Below are positions 35,676 through 47,440 of a stretch of DNA of 64,000 nt, in pieces (within the stretch, counting starts at the first letter, position 1; each line of letters begins with the position of its first letter). Under the pieces are notes generated by a model. The model was not told the DNA's origin. It did not search any database and was given only the letters and a program-made list of their open reading frames with translations. A program made the translations under genes and the position numbers. The stretch is from contig NW_009799179.1 in assembly GCF_000213175.1 (NCBI RefSeq), positions 2,152,632-2,216,631 on the forward strand, given 5' to 3'. The stretch comes from Neurospora tetrasperma FGSC 2508. Taxonomy: Eukaryota > Ascomycota > Sordariomycetes > Sordariales > Sordariaceae.

Positions 35676-37763
35676 ATGTCACTCCTCAGACCAGATCGTC
35701 TCCCAGAACGCCCCAAATCCCCCCTCATCCTCGCTCGTGAAGCAGCCGAGGGCAAATCCAGAGTCATGAGCATCGATGCCGAAGCCGCTCGCACCCGCCT
35801 CGCCTTCGACAGCATGGGCTTCGACTTCAAGCTCTAGTACGGCAACGATGGCAAGGTCCGCCTCAACATTACCAGGCAGCAAGGAACCTCGCCCGACAGG
35901 CGCCTCAACGTACCCGTACCCCTACCAGGAACCAGAACCCCCGAGTCCTCCATCTCCGGGAGGTCTACCCCTACGAACACATCCTCTCCCCGATCAGCCA
36001 CGCCAACACCCACGCAATCGCAACTGCAACCACAACCACAACCACAACCACAACCCTTTCTCTCCTCAGGCCGAGGCACAAGACTCAACATCGTCATGCT
36101 CGCCGTAGGCTTTGCAGACGATGTGCGCCACTTCACCGCCGTGGCTGTCTGGTTGCGCGACAAGTTTGGCCATCGCATCAGGGTAGCCACGCACCCGGAC
36201 TACCAGGCGCAGGTTGAGGGTTGCAGGCTCGAGTACTTTAGCCTAGATGGCCGCTGCAAACAACACGGAGGACAATACGGAGGAGGATGTGGTGACTATG
36301 ATGCTTTTGATGCTCAGGAATGGATCAAGTCTCGCGGTCCGGCCGAGAGAGAAAAGTGGAAGGAGTCGGTGTATGCGATGCTGGAGGATTCGTGGAGGGC
36401 GTGCGTTGCGCCGTTCAGTGATGGGAGCCCCTTCATTGCGGATGCGATTGTGGCTTGCCACAAGGAGTTTGCGCATCTGCATTGTGCGGAGAAGCTGGGT
36501 GTTCCTGTTCATGTTCTTTCTCGGTAAGTTGTGAGTTTGGATACTGATGGAATTGATACTAATGTGTTGGCTTGAAAAGGTGGCCCTGGAGCCCAACCTG
36601 CAGCTTTCCTCATCCTCTTGTATGTGTCAAGATCTGTGAAGCCAAACGGAACCTGGCCAACCTCTTCACATACAGTATCATGGAGATTATGCTTTGGTGC
36701 GAAACGGGTGAGACAATCAACAAGTTCAGAACAGAGGTCCTAGAGCTTGATCCCATAGACTTTCTAACCGCAGTCGGCATGCGACACCGGTGGAAAATAC
36801 CCACTACTTACTTTAGATCCCGCACCCTGCGAGAGAAGCCTGACGACTGGGAGCGTCATATTTACTCCTATGGCTCATTCGAGGAGACAGCAGTTTCCGT
36901 ACATAGGCGGCTGCTCGAAGACTGTCAGCCCTGTTCGCTTGTCAGCGGGGAGCTTGCGTCGTTAATGGCAAGGACCAAGTATACTCCGGTTCCTCTGTCA
37001 CCCATCAGCGCAGTGGCCGTTGTTCTAGGAGGAGCCTCGGAGATTGAGGAACTGCAACCGTATGTTTCCCTTTTGGATATGTTTCCCTTGCCGCCAGTAA
37101 CCAGCTTCCCTTACCTAGGTATCATTCCCGAAGATGGCAACTTTCGAAACCTCGGCCTGACCTTAATCCTGATACCGTGTCAGGGGTCCAGAGGAATATC
37201 GTTCTCGGTCATCTAAGCCAGATTTCACCCAATGTCATCACCGAGATCCTAGCCCGTGACTTTTCCCGAATCCATGGGCATCCTCACGGCAACAGCTCAG
37301 GAAACATCAATGGCTGGCAAAGCGGGATAATTGCTGCTGGACGAGTAAGCTGCGCGTTTTTGCCGGAGTAATTTGGTAGGAAAGACACTCACTACATCAC
37401 TAGAAACTGAGCCAGAACCTCTGGGACGGCATCTCTGGTGTTTTCACCAGGCCCATCGCAGGCGCGCGCGAGGAGGGGACAGTCGGGTTCCTCAAAGGGT
37501 TTGGTCAAGGCCTCGGCGAGCTGGTGATGAAGCCAACGACTGGCGCTCTCGAAGCCCCTGGGTTCATCTTTCTCGGTTTCTACCGAGAGCTGGAGAAGCT
37601 AGGCAAGGCGGATAGCGAGGCTCAGATTGTCATGGGCCGCCTGGCGCAGGGAGAGGGAGAATATGTAAAACTGCATAAGAGTGAGAGACAAAGGATCGTG
37701 ACGGCCTGGCGCGTGTGTGAAGGCATGGCGAAGAGGGCGGCGGACAATGCAGCAAAGCGGTAA
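35676..37763 (+). pseudogene. Sterol glucosyltransferase relative, catalytic domain missing, in-frame stop
   Basis: The translation matches both ends of fungal UDP-glucose:sterol 3-O-glucosyltransferases (GT1). The N-terminal half has the GT28-like domain (ADAIVACHKEFAHLHCAEKL, PWSPTCSFPHPL). The last exon has the C-terminal membrane-type extension (GISGVFTRPIAGAREEG, GFLKGFGQGLGELVMKP). Exons by consensus are 35676-36523, 36580-37118, 37184-37344 and 37416-37763, with introns of 56, 65 and 71 bp. They join in phase and give 632 codons including the stop. Two defects stand out. Codon 54 (35835-35837) is TAG within FDFKL-stop-YGND, where relatives continue. The whole UDP-sugar-binding domain, about 250 residues between KPDDWERH and the C-terminal extension, is absent and replaced by about 90 unrelated-looking residues. 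A shorter product could start at the ATG at 36096. A (CAACCA)n run encodes a QPQP linker. Glucosyl transfer is not expected. Confidence 0.65.
36021..36055 (+). repeat. CAACCA hexamer run encoding a Gln-Pro linker
   Basis: About five imperfect copies of CAACCA lie in the linker before the GT28-like domain of the sterol-glucosyltransferase relic and would encode alternating Gln-Pro. Confidence 0.7.
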
Positions 37764-39812
37764 GCCGTGGCCTCCTCGGAGATAGAGCCTAGACAATATC
37801 ACCATGTTTCGCTTGACGTTGGTCTCTCAGCTTGCGATGTCCGATTCTCATGAAACATCATGATCTTGCCGGTTGCCCATGAGATGATAATATCATGATA
37901 CCGATGGCCGCTCGGACCAGGGGCATCCCAACTTCCCATCAACCGAATGGCAAACTTCAAACTCCCGAGGGCCACGTAACTTTGCTATCACGCACCTCCT
38001 TTGCCGAGCCTACCCATCGTGCTTACGAGTGTAGATTGTTACGTATCTCATACAAACAAAAAGCGCCGAGGCTAACAACCGGCTCCGTCTTTGGGGCTCC
38101 GCCCTCGCCCGGGCCCGCCACGGGACTGGAACCATACTGGAGCCGCTGGAGTTGCTGGAGACGTTGGAGCTCACGGGGGCGGAGATGGGAATGGATTCAA
38201 GCATGGATTGCCCGTGCATCACTGCGGAGACGGGCCACCGCTTGGGGTAAAGCCTGGGGAACCTGGGTGGACTCGGTGGAATTTCCCCTCTTCAACGTGC
38301 TGATTGCAGCCAATGCCCCCCGATATGCTGGAGAGGCAGCGTCCACAGGGCTTCCAAGCAGCGGAAAGCAAGGAATATGACTCGTATTGACAGGTTTGAC
38401 AGCCTGCGCTCGCCTGTCCCCCGCGCGGACAAGCATGCTAGATATGCGTGGGGAGAGCTCCTCAGACTCCGTCGCGGCGTGGGCAGAAAGGGGAACAACC
38501 TTGGAGAAATGGGGTGCTGTCAAACGTCGTATAAAACAAGAGAATGTCTTTTCGGACCGTCGGAAAAGTCTTTATACACCGTCGGCCAAACTGCTTTTCC
38601 AAGTAACTCTATAAAAACAAGGTATTAAGTCTCATGAAATATGGTAGAATTTTTGTTATTTTTCCTCTTCACGGTGGTATTAGTATCCAAGCTACACACG
38701 CTCTCCAACGCTTGAATTCCAAGTGATCTTAAGAATAGGATTAATAATATTTAAAAACTAAATCTTTATTACTATCTGGGGGTTTGTAAGACTACGAGTA
38801 CGGGATAGGGCTAGTAATATTGAGCAAAAAATATATAAAATTCTAATACTACTATTATTATTATACCTTTCATTTCAGTCAAGATATACTTATTTTAATT
38901 TAAGCTAACGGTGTATGAAGACTTTTCCGACGGTCCGAAAAGACATGCTCTAAAACAATGGCAGAAAAAGGAGGGGCCCCATGTTTTGGGGTGGAGGACA
39001 TTGTTGTGGTTCCCACTGCGATATGCAATCATTAATCAGAGTTTGGGGGGTTGAGGGACGTGAGGGGAAAGCATAGCAAAGCATGTGAGGAGAAAGGTGG
39101 GTTTATTTTGTTTGAGTCTGTGATGTCCCTGGTAGTTTTTGTCCTTTATTCTCATGGAAAAAGAAAGAGAGACGAGAACCTCAATGGATACCTACACACA
39201 TATCAACGTTGAAAACAGTCCAGCGAGGGCTCGTAATGAGGCTCAATCGCCCTTTGAGCCTGTGTCCTGGCCGTCTTACACTACATGAACCTAGCCGATC
39301 TTTTCTTGATGGACGGACGGTGAAAGGGGAAATGTCGTCGCTGTTGTATCGAGATGCCTTTCTGGGTTTAGTGACATCTTCTTTCCTCTTGCAAGACCGA
39401 TCACAAGATGTAACACTGGGGAACTGGCCAGCGCCCGACACCTCTCTAGCCAGTCATCAACCAGCGCCCGGCCGAATGTGGGGAGAAGAGGTTTCGGCAG
39501 ACCGCGGTAAAACACGCTGGTTGACCAATTCAAGCTCTTCCATCTGAGCGACGGCGGCCACGGTCGAGCCGAGTTGGGGTCGGGTGCTACACTAGTAGTC
39601 AACCCCGCGCCAATTGTCCCGCCCCCAGGTCAAGAAGGTACACGCTGGTGTTGGCTCGGTGTGTTAAGCCGAGCGAGAGTGAAAAGAAACATAAAACGTC
39701 TCTTGGCTTCAACTCTTCTGTTTTGTCCGGGCACCTCACTCCCTTTCTTCTCCTTCTTCTTCTCCTTCTCCTCCATCAGCTTCTTCTTCCTTACCTCTTC
39801 TTAAACACCATA
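37764..39812. other. Intergenic region containing a MITE
   Basis: These 2 kb separate the glucosyltransferase relic from the methylcitrate dehydratase gene. The middle is the inverted-repeat element listed separately. The end (about 39715-39800) is a CTT-rich leader. No other gene is seen. Confidence 0.6.
38532..38958. mobile_element. hAT-like non-autonomous MITE with 43-bp TIRs and 8-bp duplication
   Basis: The left end at 38540-38582 and the right end at 38908-38950 are inverted copies of each other, 41 of 43 bases identical. The left begins GAGAATGTCTTTTCGGACCG and the mismatches are A/C near the tip and T/C at position 34. Immediately outside, the 8 bases TAAAACAA occur as a direct repeat at 38532-38539 and 38951-38958, the duplication length of hAT transposons. 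The element proper is 411 bp. Its interior has no transposase frame and is very AT-rich at about 38735-38880. Each inverted repeat also contains an imperfect internal palindrome centred on GGACCGTCGG. I read it as an internally deleted, transposase-less element. The family assignment rests on duplication length only. Confidence 0.85.
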
Positions 39813-41668
39813 ATGTCTGCTGTCAATCGCGGTCTCCGCCAGGCGTCCAAGCAAGTGCGCCTATCCCAGCGTGTGAGCAACCTTAGCTGCCCCAGATCCG
39901 CCGGTCTCCAGTCTGCCTTCAGACTCCAGAACTCTTCCTCCACTTCCACTTCTGCTCTCCCCAACACCCGCACCAGCAGCTTCTCTACCATGGCGTCCCT
40001 CCAGTCTGCCGCCCCTGGCGTCACCCCCTCACCCGCCGCCCACAAGGGCTATGACCCCGAGATCACCGACATTGCCGACTATGTCCTCAACAAGAACATT
40101 GATTCGGAGCTTGCTGTAAGTTCCGTCCCTCGCCCGTCAAGTTATTTAGAAGAAAAGCCCTCAATTTCGAGGAGCATTATATAAGATGAACTGGTTATAA
40201 AGATCGGACGAAAGTCGAACTGGACCTACATGCCCTGTGCAAAACACCACATGCTAACCGCCAATGTTTACAGTTCGACACTGCCAGATGGGTCTTCCTT
40301 GACACCCTTGGCTGCGGTCTCGAGGGCCTCCGCTTCAAGGAGTGCACCAAGCTCCTCGGTCCCACCGTCCCCGGCACCGTGGTGCCCAACGGTCCCAAGG
40401 TCCCCGGTACCCCCTACCAGCTCGACCCCATCAATGCGGCCTTCAACATTGGCACCATGATCCGCTGGCTCGACTACAACGACTGCTGGCTCGCCGCCGA
40501 GTGGGGCCACCCCTCGGACAACCTTGGCGCCATCCTCGCCGTCGCCGACTGGATCACCCGCACCAACAAGGCCGGCGGTAACCTCGCCAATGGCAAGCAG
40601 TTCACCGTCCGCGATGTTCTCGAGGGCATGATCAAGGCCCATGAGATTCAGGGCTGCCTCGCTCTCCTCAACTCGTACAACAAGGTCGGTCTCGACCACG
40701 TCGTCCTCGTCAAGGTCGCCTCCACCGCTGTCGTCTCCAAGATGCTCGGCCTCAACGAGAAGCAGACGGCCGACGCCATCACCCAGGCCTGGGTTGACGG
40801 CCAGTCCCTCCGCACCTACCGCCACTCCCCCAACACCATGTCCCGCAAGTCGTGGGCTGCCGGTGACGCCTGCCAGCGCGCCGTCAACCTGGCCCTCAAG
40901 GTTCTCAAGGGCGAGCCTGGTGTCCCCACCGTCCTCTCCGCTCCCGTCTGGGGCTTCTACGACGTGCTCTTCAAGGGCAAGAAGTTTGAGTTCCAGCGCC
41001 CCTACGGCAGCTACGTCATGGAGAACGTTCTCTTCAAGGTCTCGTACCCCGCCGAGTTCCACTCCCAGACCGCCGTCGAGGCCTCGGAGAAGATCCACGC
41101 CCAGCTCAAGGCCATGGGCAAGTCCGCCGCCGACATCAAGGAGGTCACCATCCGCACGCACGAGGCCTGCGTCCGCATCATCGACAAGCAGTTCAAGCCC
41201 ATGGACAACTTTGCCGACCGCGACCACTGCATCCAGTACATGTGCTCTGTCATGCTCACCTTTGGCCGCCTCACCGCCGGCGACTACACGGACGGTTCCG
41301 AGGCCGCCACCTCGGAGCTCGTCGAATCCCTCCGCAAGAAGATCAAGTGCGTCGAGGACCCCCAGTTCACCGCCGACTACCACGACCCTGCCCTCCGCAC
41401 CATCTCCAACGGTCTCACCGTCGAGCTCAACGACGGCACCTTCCTTGACGAGGTCGTCGTCGAGGCGCCCCTCGGTCACCGTCTCCGTCGCGAGGAGGCT
41501 AAGCCCCACATCCTGGCCAAGTACAAGCGTCACTTGGAGCCCCACTTCAGCGCCGACAAGGTTGAGAAGCTGGTTGCTCTTGGCCAGAACCCCAAGGAGT
41601 TGGAGGCTATGTCGGTTGATGAGTATGTTGATCTTTATGTCAACGAGAAGAGCGAGTTTGCTCAGTAA
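39813..41668 (+). CDS. 2-methylcitrate dehydratase (PrpD family), mitochondrial
   Basis: A MmgE/PrpD-family enzyme, 565 residues, that dehydrates 2-methylcitrate to 2-methyl-cis-aconitate in the methylcitrate cycle, which removes toxic propionyl-CoA. Exon 1 is 39813-40115 and exon 2 is 40274-41668. The 158-bp intron has a GTAAG donor, a GCTAAC branch near 40253 and an ACAG acceptor, and the join reads SELA-FDTARW in phase 0. The first about 60 residues are Arg/Ser-rich and acid-free, a mitochondrial presequence. A second Met (MASLQSAAPG) follows close to its end. Family blocks are FDTARWVFLDTLGCGLEGL, AAFNIGTMIRWLDYNDCWLA, EWGHPSDNLG and YRHSPNTMSRKSWAAGDA. Codon use is extremely C-biased, suggesting strong expression. 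A related decarboxylase (cis-aconitate decarboxylase) shares the fold, but the overall match favours the dehydratase. Confidence 0.93.
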
Positions 41669-42073
41669 ATATGGCTTTGTTTGGCTGGAGCAGAGAGGAA
41701 AAAGGATGGGAGGTGGTGCATTATATAGAAGCGATCTTTGGTGTGCTTAGAATGGCGTGAAATGAATATACCATTTTTTTTCTTTTTTTTTGGTTTACAT
41801 ATATTGTTCTGGTCCTCATCTTGGTTGATGATTCAAAGGAAAAAAAAAGGATTGTGAACTGTATCCTCTGTGGGACCTCACTTGACACTCAACCACAGAC
41901 ATCATTACTGGGACTAATATGATTGTCACCTATTGTAAAACTAAGCAAATGCCTATAATGGAAAAAAAAACAAAAAAAACCTTCAGAATGATGACCTCCT
42001 TGCCAGTTACAATAACCAAAAAGACATGATGAACCAAACTCCCTAGTAAGTTTGCGGACCTAGTAGACTAAAG

Positions 42074-42117
<44 letters not shown>

Positions 42118-42265
42118 AGACGGTTAAACCCTTCATATGACCTGGCAATGATACCCCATGCACAATCCACAGTAAAGTATACCTCTGAAGATGCCTGAAC
42201 CACGCACAGAAACCCCAACAGAAGGGTCCACCATAATGTCAAATGATGTTCTTGTCCAACGGTTC
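41669..42265. other. Intergenic region between convergent genes, with A40 tract
   Basis: Shared 3' flank of the methylcitrate dehydratase and TBC genes. It is AT-rich and dominated by homopolymer runs. No gene is seen. Confidence 0.65.
42076..42115 (+). repeat. Homopolymer A tract, 40 bases
   Basis: An uninterrupted run of 40 A residues lies between two convergent genes. It is the longest homopolymer in the window. Its exact length should be treated as approximate. Confidence 0.9.
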
Positions 42266-45200
42266 CTAACCGTCAAACTCGACGCCCACAACCTTGGCCG
42301 TACCACCGACATTCGCTTCACCTCCTCCTCCCAAACTACCACCACTCCCTTGTTGCAGCTGAGCCTCAGCAGTAGGATCACTAGCCTCTGCATCCGCCCC
42401 CGTCAATAAATCTCTATCCGAACTCCTCACTCCTCCACTTCTCATCCCCGCCGCCGACCCTCCCGCGCCGCCAGAACCATTCCCGTTACCGCCAAGCGAT
42501 AAGCCTTCAACAGGCCCACCATCATCCTCGTCATCATCTTCATCATCGCCGCCACCACGATTCGCGCCGCCTGGCTTGTGCTGCCCTGGCAGCGCATTCT
42601 TCTCCAGCTCTCTCTGCGCCTCCTCCATGCGTCTTCTCACCTCCGCCGCGACACGCATTCCATCTGTGACGATATTGTCCAGTACGCCTCTTAGACCGCG
42701 TCCGGCACCTGCTCCTCCTTGCTGGCTGTTTGCTCCGCCGGCGCCGCCGCCGAAGAAGCCCATGTGGGAGAAGGTGCTTCCTAGACCGCCCACGCCGTAG
42801 GACGACGAGCCGGCGTTGGAAGAGTTGCCGCTGGACATGCTGATGCCCTCTACGAGGTGGAACGAGCACGGAAAGGAGGACTCGAAGAATTGCTCGAGGA
42901 GCTCGTCGGCAAGGACGACCATGCGGAAGGTGGGCAGGGTGATGTGCAAAGGGTTGTTGGGGTCGAGGGCGATGTTGGCCTTTTCCGACTGCTGGCGCGA
43001 GACGCGGCGGCGGCGGTCTTCGTCATTGTTGGAGATGGACGAGGGCGCGGTGGATGGGTCGAGATGCAGCGAGGAGGGCGGTTGCAGGCTCGAAGTGGCG
43101 GTGTCCTCGGAGCGCTTGGCTGGGCGCGGACTGGCGGTTGGGGAGTCCATGGCTAGGAGATCGTCATCGTTCTCTTCGTCAAAGTCGTCGTCGTCATCAC
43201 CAATGGCAAAGGCATCAGGGTCTGCCAAGCCCTGGGCGGCATCGTCGTCATCAATGGAGATCAGGTTCTCTTCCTGACGAGACGTCGTCTGTTGTTGTGC
43301 CGGTTGCTGGCTGTTTTGGTTGTTGGGATGGTCTGGGTCTGCGTACTCAAAGCATCTCCTGATAAATGCACTGACGCTCCCGAGAAATCTCTCGTTAACA
43401 GATTGGTCGGGCACTTCATTTCCAGGGGTCACCATGCCCTCAGTCATCATCCCGTTAGGTGCTGTTGCACGATCCAGTGTACCCTCCAATCCCCGACGTG
43501 ATAGAAAGAGCAAAGCCTCGGACATGCGCAATATGCCTTCTCGATCAACCTTGCCATCTCCATCATCGTCATGCAGTTCAAAGAAGTAGTTAATCGTTCC
43601 CATGATATCACGCTTTCCTTTGATGCGGGCCAAACCAGTAACAACGTTCTGGAGGGTGAGCGCGGAGCTGGAATCAAAGTCCCATTTCCTGAACAGCCTT
43701 TGGAGGAACTCGTGATCTGCTGGTTCGGGACCATTGCCCCAAGGAGACATGGATGATTCGTTCTTCCGGAAACTGTTGTAGAACCCTCCTCCGTTACTGG
43801 AACCAGTATCACGGCGAGACTGAGTGGGGGAGTCCGAAACAGCCCACTTGGCGATGCCCGCGAGGAACTCTCTGAAGGCATCGTAATCCATCAGGCTTGT
43901 GCTCGGACCCAGCCCAACTCGCCCCTTTTCAACATTCCCCTCGTCCACCATTTGGCCGATTCTCGATATCCTGTTGCTCTTGGCTCTCCTTGCCTCTTCC
44001 TGCTTGATGATGAGATCCCGTTGCTGCCTCTCGTACAACACACCGTAAAATCTATCGTATACCGCACCGAGCTCATCGGTGCTAAGAAGCTTACTTTCCG
44101 GCCCCAGGTTCCGAATGGCCGTCCGTTTGGCAAAACTCTCAATGTTGTTCAACACTGCGTCCTTGTTCTTGAGGCGCAGCTCTGTGATTGTGCTGTGTGT
44201 GATGCCAGAGAATTCCTTGAATGCCACCACCATTAACTCCTGAAACCTGGTAACAGCTCTCAGCTTCGGATTTTCCGACTTGGGGTGTGCCGACTCATCC
44301 AGCCGAGCAAAATAATTCTTTAGTACCGAGATGAAGGCACCGTCGTCGGAGGCATCCAGTAGCTCCTCACCGTTTATCCTTAAAATAGCCAGGCCAACCT
44401 GGAACAGTACCTTGGGGCCCTCCACGAAGAAAACATCCAAGACTCTGAAGGCAAAGACCAAGGGCATGGAGTTGATGTACAGTGATAGGAACCACGGAAG
44501 AGAGACCACTGAAAGCTGCACATCGCACTTCACCAAGTGTTCCCACAGGATGGGCATAGTCCTCTCCACAAGGGATTCGAACACCTTCTGATCCAGGAGG
44601 GTACCATACATGGTGGTGGAGTAGTAGCCAGGAACCAGCCGGTCACAGAGAGTCGACAAGAGGAAGAATGCCTGCGCTTCCGACATGTAGATCAGCAGTG
44701 CGGCTACCACGATGTTCATGGCCTGGCAATAGCCAACGTCGGCGTTGACCCAGCTGTAGGCGGTCAACACCCGGCGCAACCGGCCGATACCTTCCTCGCT
44801 CTGAAACCCCGGATACTCCGGAAGACTTCGATTTAGGTCCTTCTCAATTTCGTCAATCGCGAGCGATTCTTTCCCTGAATGCTTGGCGAGCGTATCGGCA
44901 TACAACGTCGGGTTCTCTAATCGCAGATAGACGGAGCCTGATGTCAGCTCCCAGATTTCGCCCCTTAGCCGGTTTGGTAGGCCGACTCTAATGAGCTTGT
45001 GGAAGGTAGGTTGACGGATCAACGTCACGTTCCGACCGTTGTCGCGAAGGTATTCGGCCCACAGGCGCATCTTTGCTCGGTCTCGCAGCTTTTTGGGATC
45101 ACCAGGGTATCGGAAGATCATGCCGAGCCCCGCGTCGGGCGGGTTGGCGCTTTTCTGCTCCTCGGGTCGTAGCAGGTATTCCGAGTAGCATTCGCCGATG

Positions 45201-45886
45201 ACCTTTTTGAGTTTGCCGACATTGCCCACGGCCGCACGGAGCCCCTTCTTGAGACCATCGCAGAAGCGCTCGCAAGCGACCCGTGTGCCAGCAAGCTGAA
45301 TAGTGATCCGTTGTTCCCTCACTTCTTTCTTGTCCTTGTTATCCTTGAGAGCATCCTGGCTGATTCCGTTCCATGTTGTTATCGCAAGAGCAAACTGTTG
45401 TAATCAGCACTGGTCTAGGCATCCTTGTTTGTCATCTTGTTGAAGGGATGAATGATATCCTACCTGGAAGTTCTGGCTGTGAAGGCGCTCTACCCTGCGG
45501 ATTGAGCTTAGAGGGAAGGTGAACCCGTTACCGCTGGGCCCGCCGCCATGAGTCTGTCCGGTAAATGCCGAAGAGGTCGAGGTGCTAGCCGACTGCAGGA
45601 AGCTCGAAGGCGTGGTGGAGAAGCAGAGGTAGGCCTCTGAAAGGTGCAATTTCCCGGCGTAGTGGAAGCCCCTATCTTGGTCCTTGCCGCCCTGTGTCAC
45701 GTTCGAAGGAGGGATGGTGAGCTCGGCTGTGATCTCGTAGAGCGGGTGTTGCGAGTCGGGCAGCCGAAATTGGCTCTGGAAGAGGGAGGCCTTGGACGGG
45801 TTCTTGTCGGAATCGGTCAGGTTCAGGCCCTGGGTCGGATCAAGCAGCTGCTGTGCCTTTTGCACAAAGCTCGATAGGTTCAACAT
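42266..45886 (-). CDS. GRAM/TBC/EF-hand Rab GTPase-activating protein (Gyp2/TBC1D8-9 type)
   Basis: A Rab-GAP of about 1183 residues that should speed GTP hydrolysis on a Rab of the endosome/Golgi system. Exon 1 is 45464-45886 and exon 2 is 42266-45394. The 69-bp intron has a GTAGGA donor and an ACAG acceptor, and the join reads HSQNFQ-FALAITTWNG, completing the N-terminal GRAM domain (about 30-165). The TBC domain starts at about residue 278 (GLPNRLRGEIWELTSG). It has the arginine-finger block IEKDLNRSLPEYPGF and the glutamine-finger block GYCQAMN. At about 745-790 is an EF-hand-like loop (DDDGDGKVDREG) with Gly instead of Glu at position 12. The C-terminal third is disordered, acidic and Gly-rich. 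Domain order matches yeast Gyp2/Mdr1 and animal TBC1D8/9. Confidence 0.92.
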
Positions 45887-47440
45887 TGCTACTGTGATTG
45901 CGCGAGCTCACGGCTCTGCCATCAAGAGGCCCGAGGCAGCTTTGTGTATGTATGCGGTTGTAGATGATGGTATCGAGCGGCGGGCAGCGGAACGATTGGC
46001 GGGCTGATGGCGGTCGATCGGAAGCTCAGCTTGGCGGCATCGCCCGGCAACCACTTGTTGCTCTTGCAGTGTATGGCGGGAGAAGTCTCGGTGTAGACGC
46101 CGATGGGAAGCGAAGAATAGTAGGATAATCGGGTATATGTGGTCGGAGTAATGGGGAAGTCGAATGGGTGGTGTAGAGTGGTGACGGTGGTGACGGTGGG
46201 TTGACCTTCCAGTGCCCTGGCTCTGGTCTTTGTGGGATTTAGCCGAGCACTAACTCTTGTAGTCTGTTGTGTGATGTTCGCCGGGGCTTGGGCGATTTGT
46301 ATTATTTCAAGAGATGCCAGTTGGGTGAAGGTGTCGTCGAATGGGTAACGACTGGCGCTGTAGTGGTCTGTGTGCGGAGGATGTTTGCGGCTCGGGCAGT
46401 TGAGTGGGATGGATGAAACGAAGGTGGCATCTGATGGAGATTGAAGCGATGGAATGGAGGTTCCTCTTCCGTCGGGTCCTCAGGTCGTCCATTGCTTCAG
46501 TGCCTGGTAGGTGGTATACCCGTGCCTCGCCCCCCAGTGTGGGGACCTGTCTGCCCTGCTGTGTTTCAATGATGCAGCCCAGCTAACCCGTGCGGGCCGG
46601 GCGGGCAACCGCTTTGCAGCAGTGGCAGCAGTGGCAGCTTGGTTCATACTGTACCTACCTCTAGCTTTCTACGTACCGACGCAGCAGCACAGGCACCCCC
46701 TACCATGTACCGGACGTTCCTGACGTTAGCGCATTGCTGTAGATTCCCTTGAACCCATAACGGGCAGCCCGGACGCGATGTTTCCTTCCACTTGTTACTC
46801 AATCGTCAACAACCGGCGAGGCGAAACTAGACTGATCAACCATCTGAGAATATATTCAACTCATTCACACGTGTTCCATCTTTACTATAGCAGCTATGTG
46901 TAGCGTTCTTCGTACCTCTACCCTCTAACAACGTCAAAGTGTCTACCTAGACATAGAGCTCTGACTCTCTGATGTGCGCTAGGTAGGGGGGATATAACAT
47001 CATAAAAAGCATCAAGTAACCCATAAACCCGCGACGCCCTTCCCGTATCGTCCTGTAATAACTCCGTGCCCGCCTCTTCCCATTTCAGTCAGTTCTCATT
47101 CTCGAGAACGACCAAGAGTTATAATATGAAATCCACCAAAGACAAAAACTACAATCGTAACCATTCCTTGTCATCGCCGTGCTGTCACAGCCTTTGACCG
47201 AGGTCCAACCTGACACACTGGAGACGGGCCTGGCTACTTGGAACGTCAAGCATACCCGTCTCCTCAATGTCAAGCGAGTGACTTCAAGCAGTAAAACCAC
47301 ATGTCCCATCCGACTGATCATATCCGATATTCTTCTGCCCAACAGAGCCAGTAACCCAGCCCGAGATCTTCTCAGAAACCCGCCTGAGCCCCAATGCTTG
47401 GGCGCTTGCGCAATTCCTTCGACGGCCCGAGGCCCTTTCA
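45887..47440. other. Intergenic region, TBC gene promoter
   Basis: The 5' flank of the TBC gene and the 3' flank of the PKA gene. There is a TACCTACCT motif near 46652. No gene or repeat of note. Confidence 0.6.

Noticed and set aside
38377-38628. Plus-strand frame of 83 codons reaching into the MITE
   Set aside because: It spans the insertion boundary and has no coding bias.
40268-41545. Minus-strand frame of 425 codons and a plus-strand Ser/Pro-rich frame of 369 codons
   Set aside because: Both are shadows of the methylcitrate dehydratase exon, produced by its extreme codon bias.
44560-44600. GGGATTCGAACACC, resembling a tRNA B-box complement
   Set aside because: It lies within the TBC coding sequence and has no matching A-box or cloverleaf around it.
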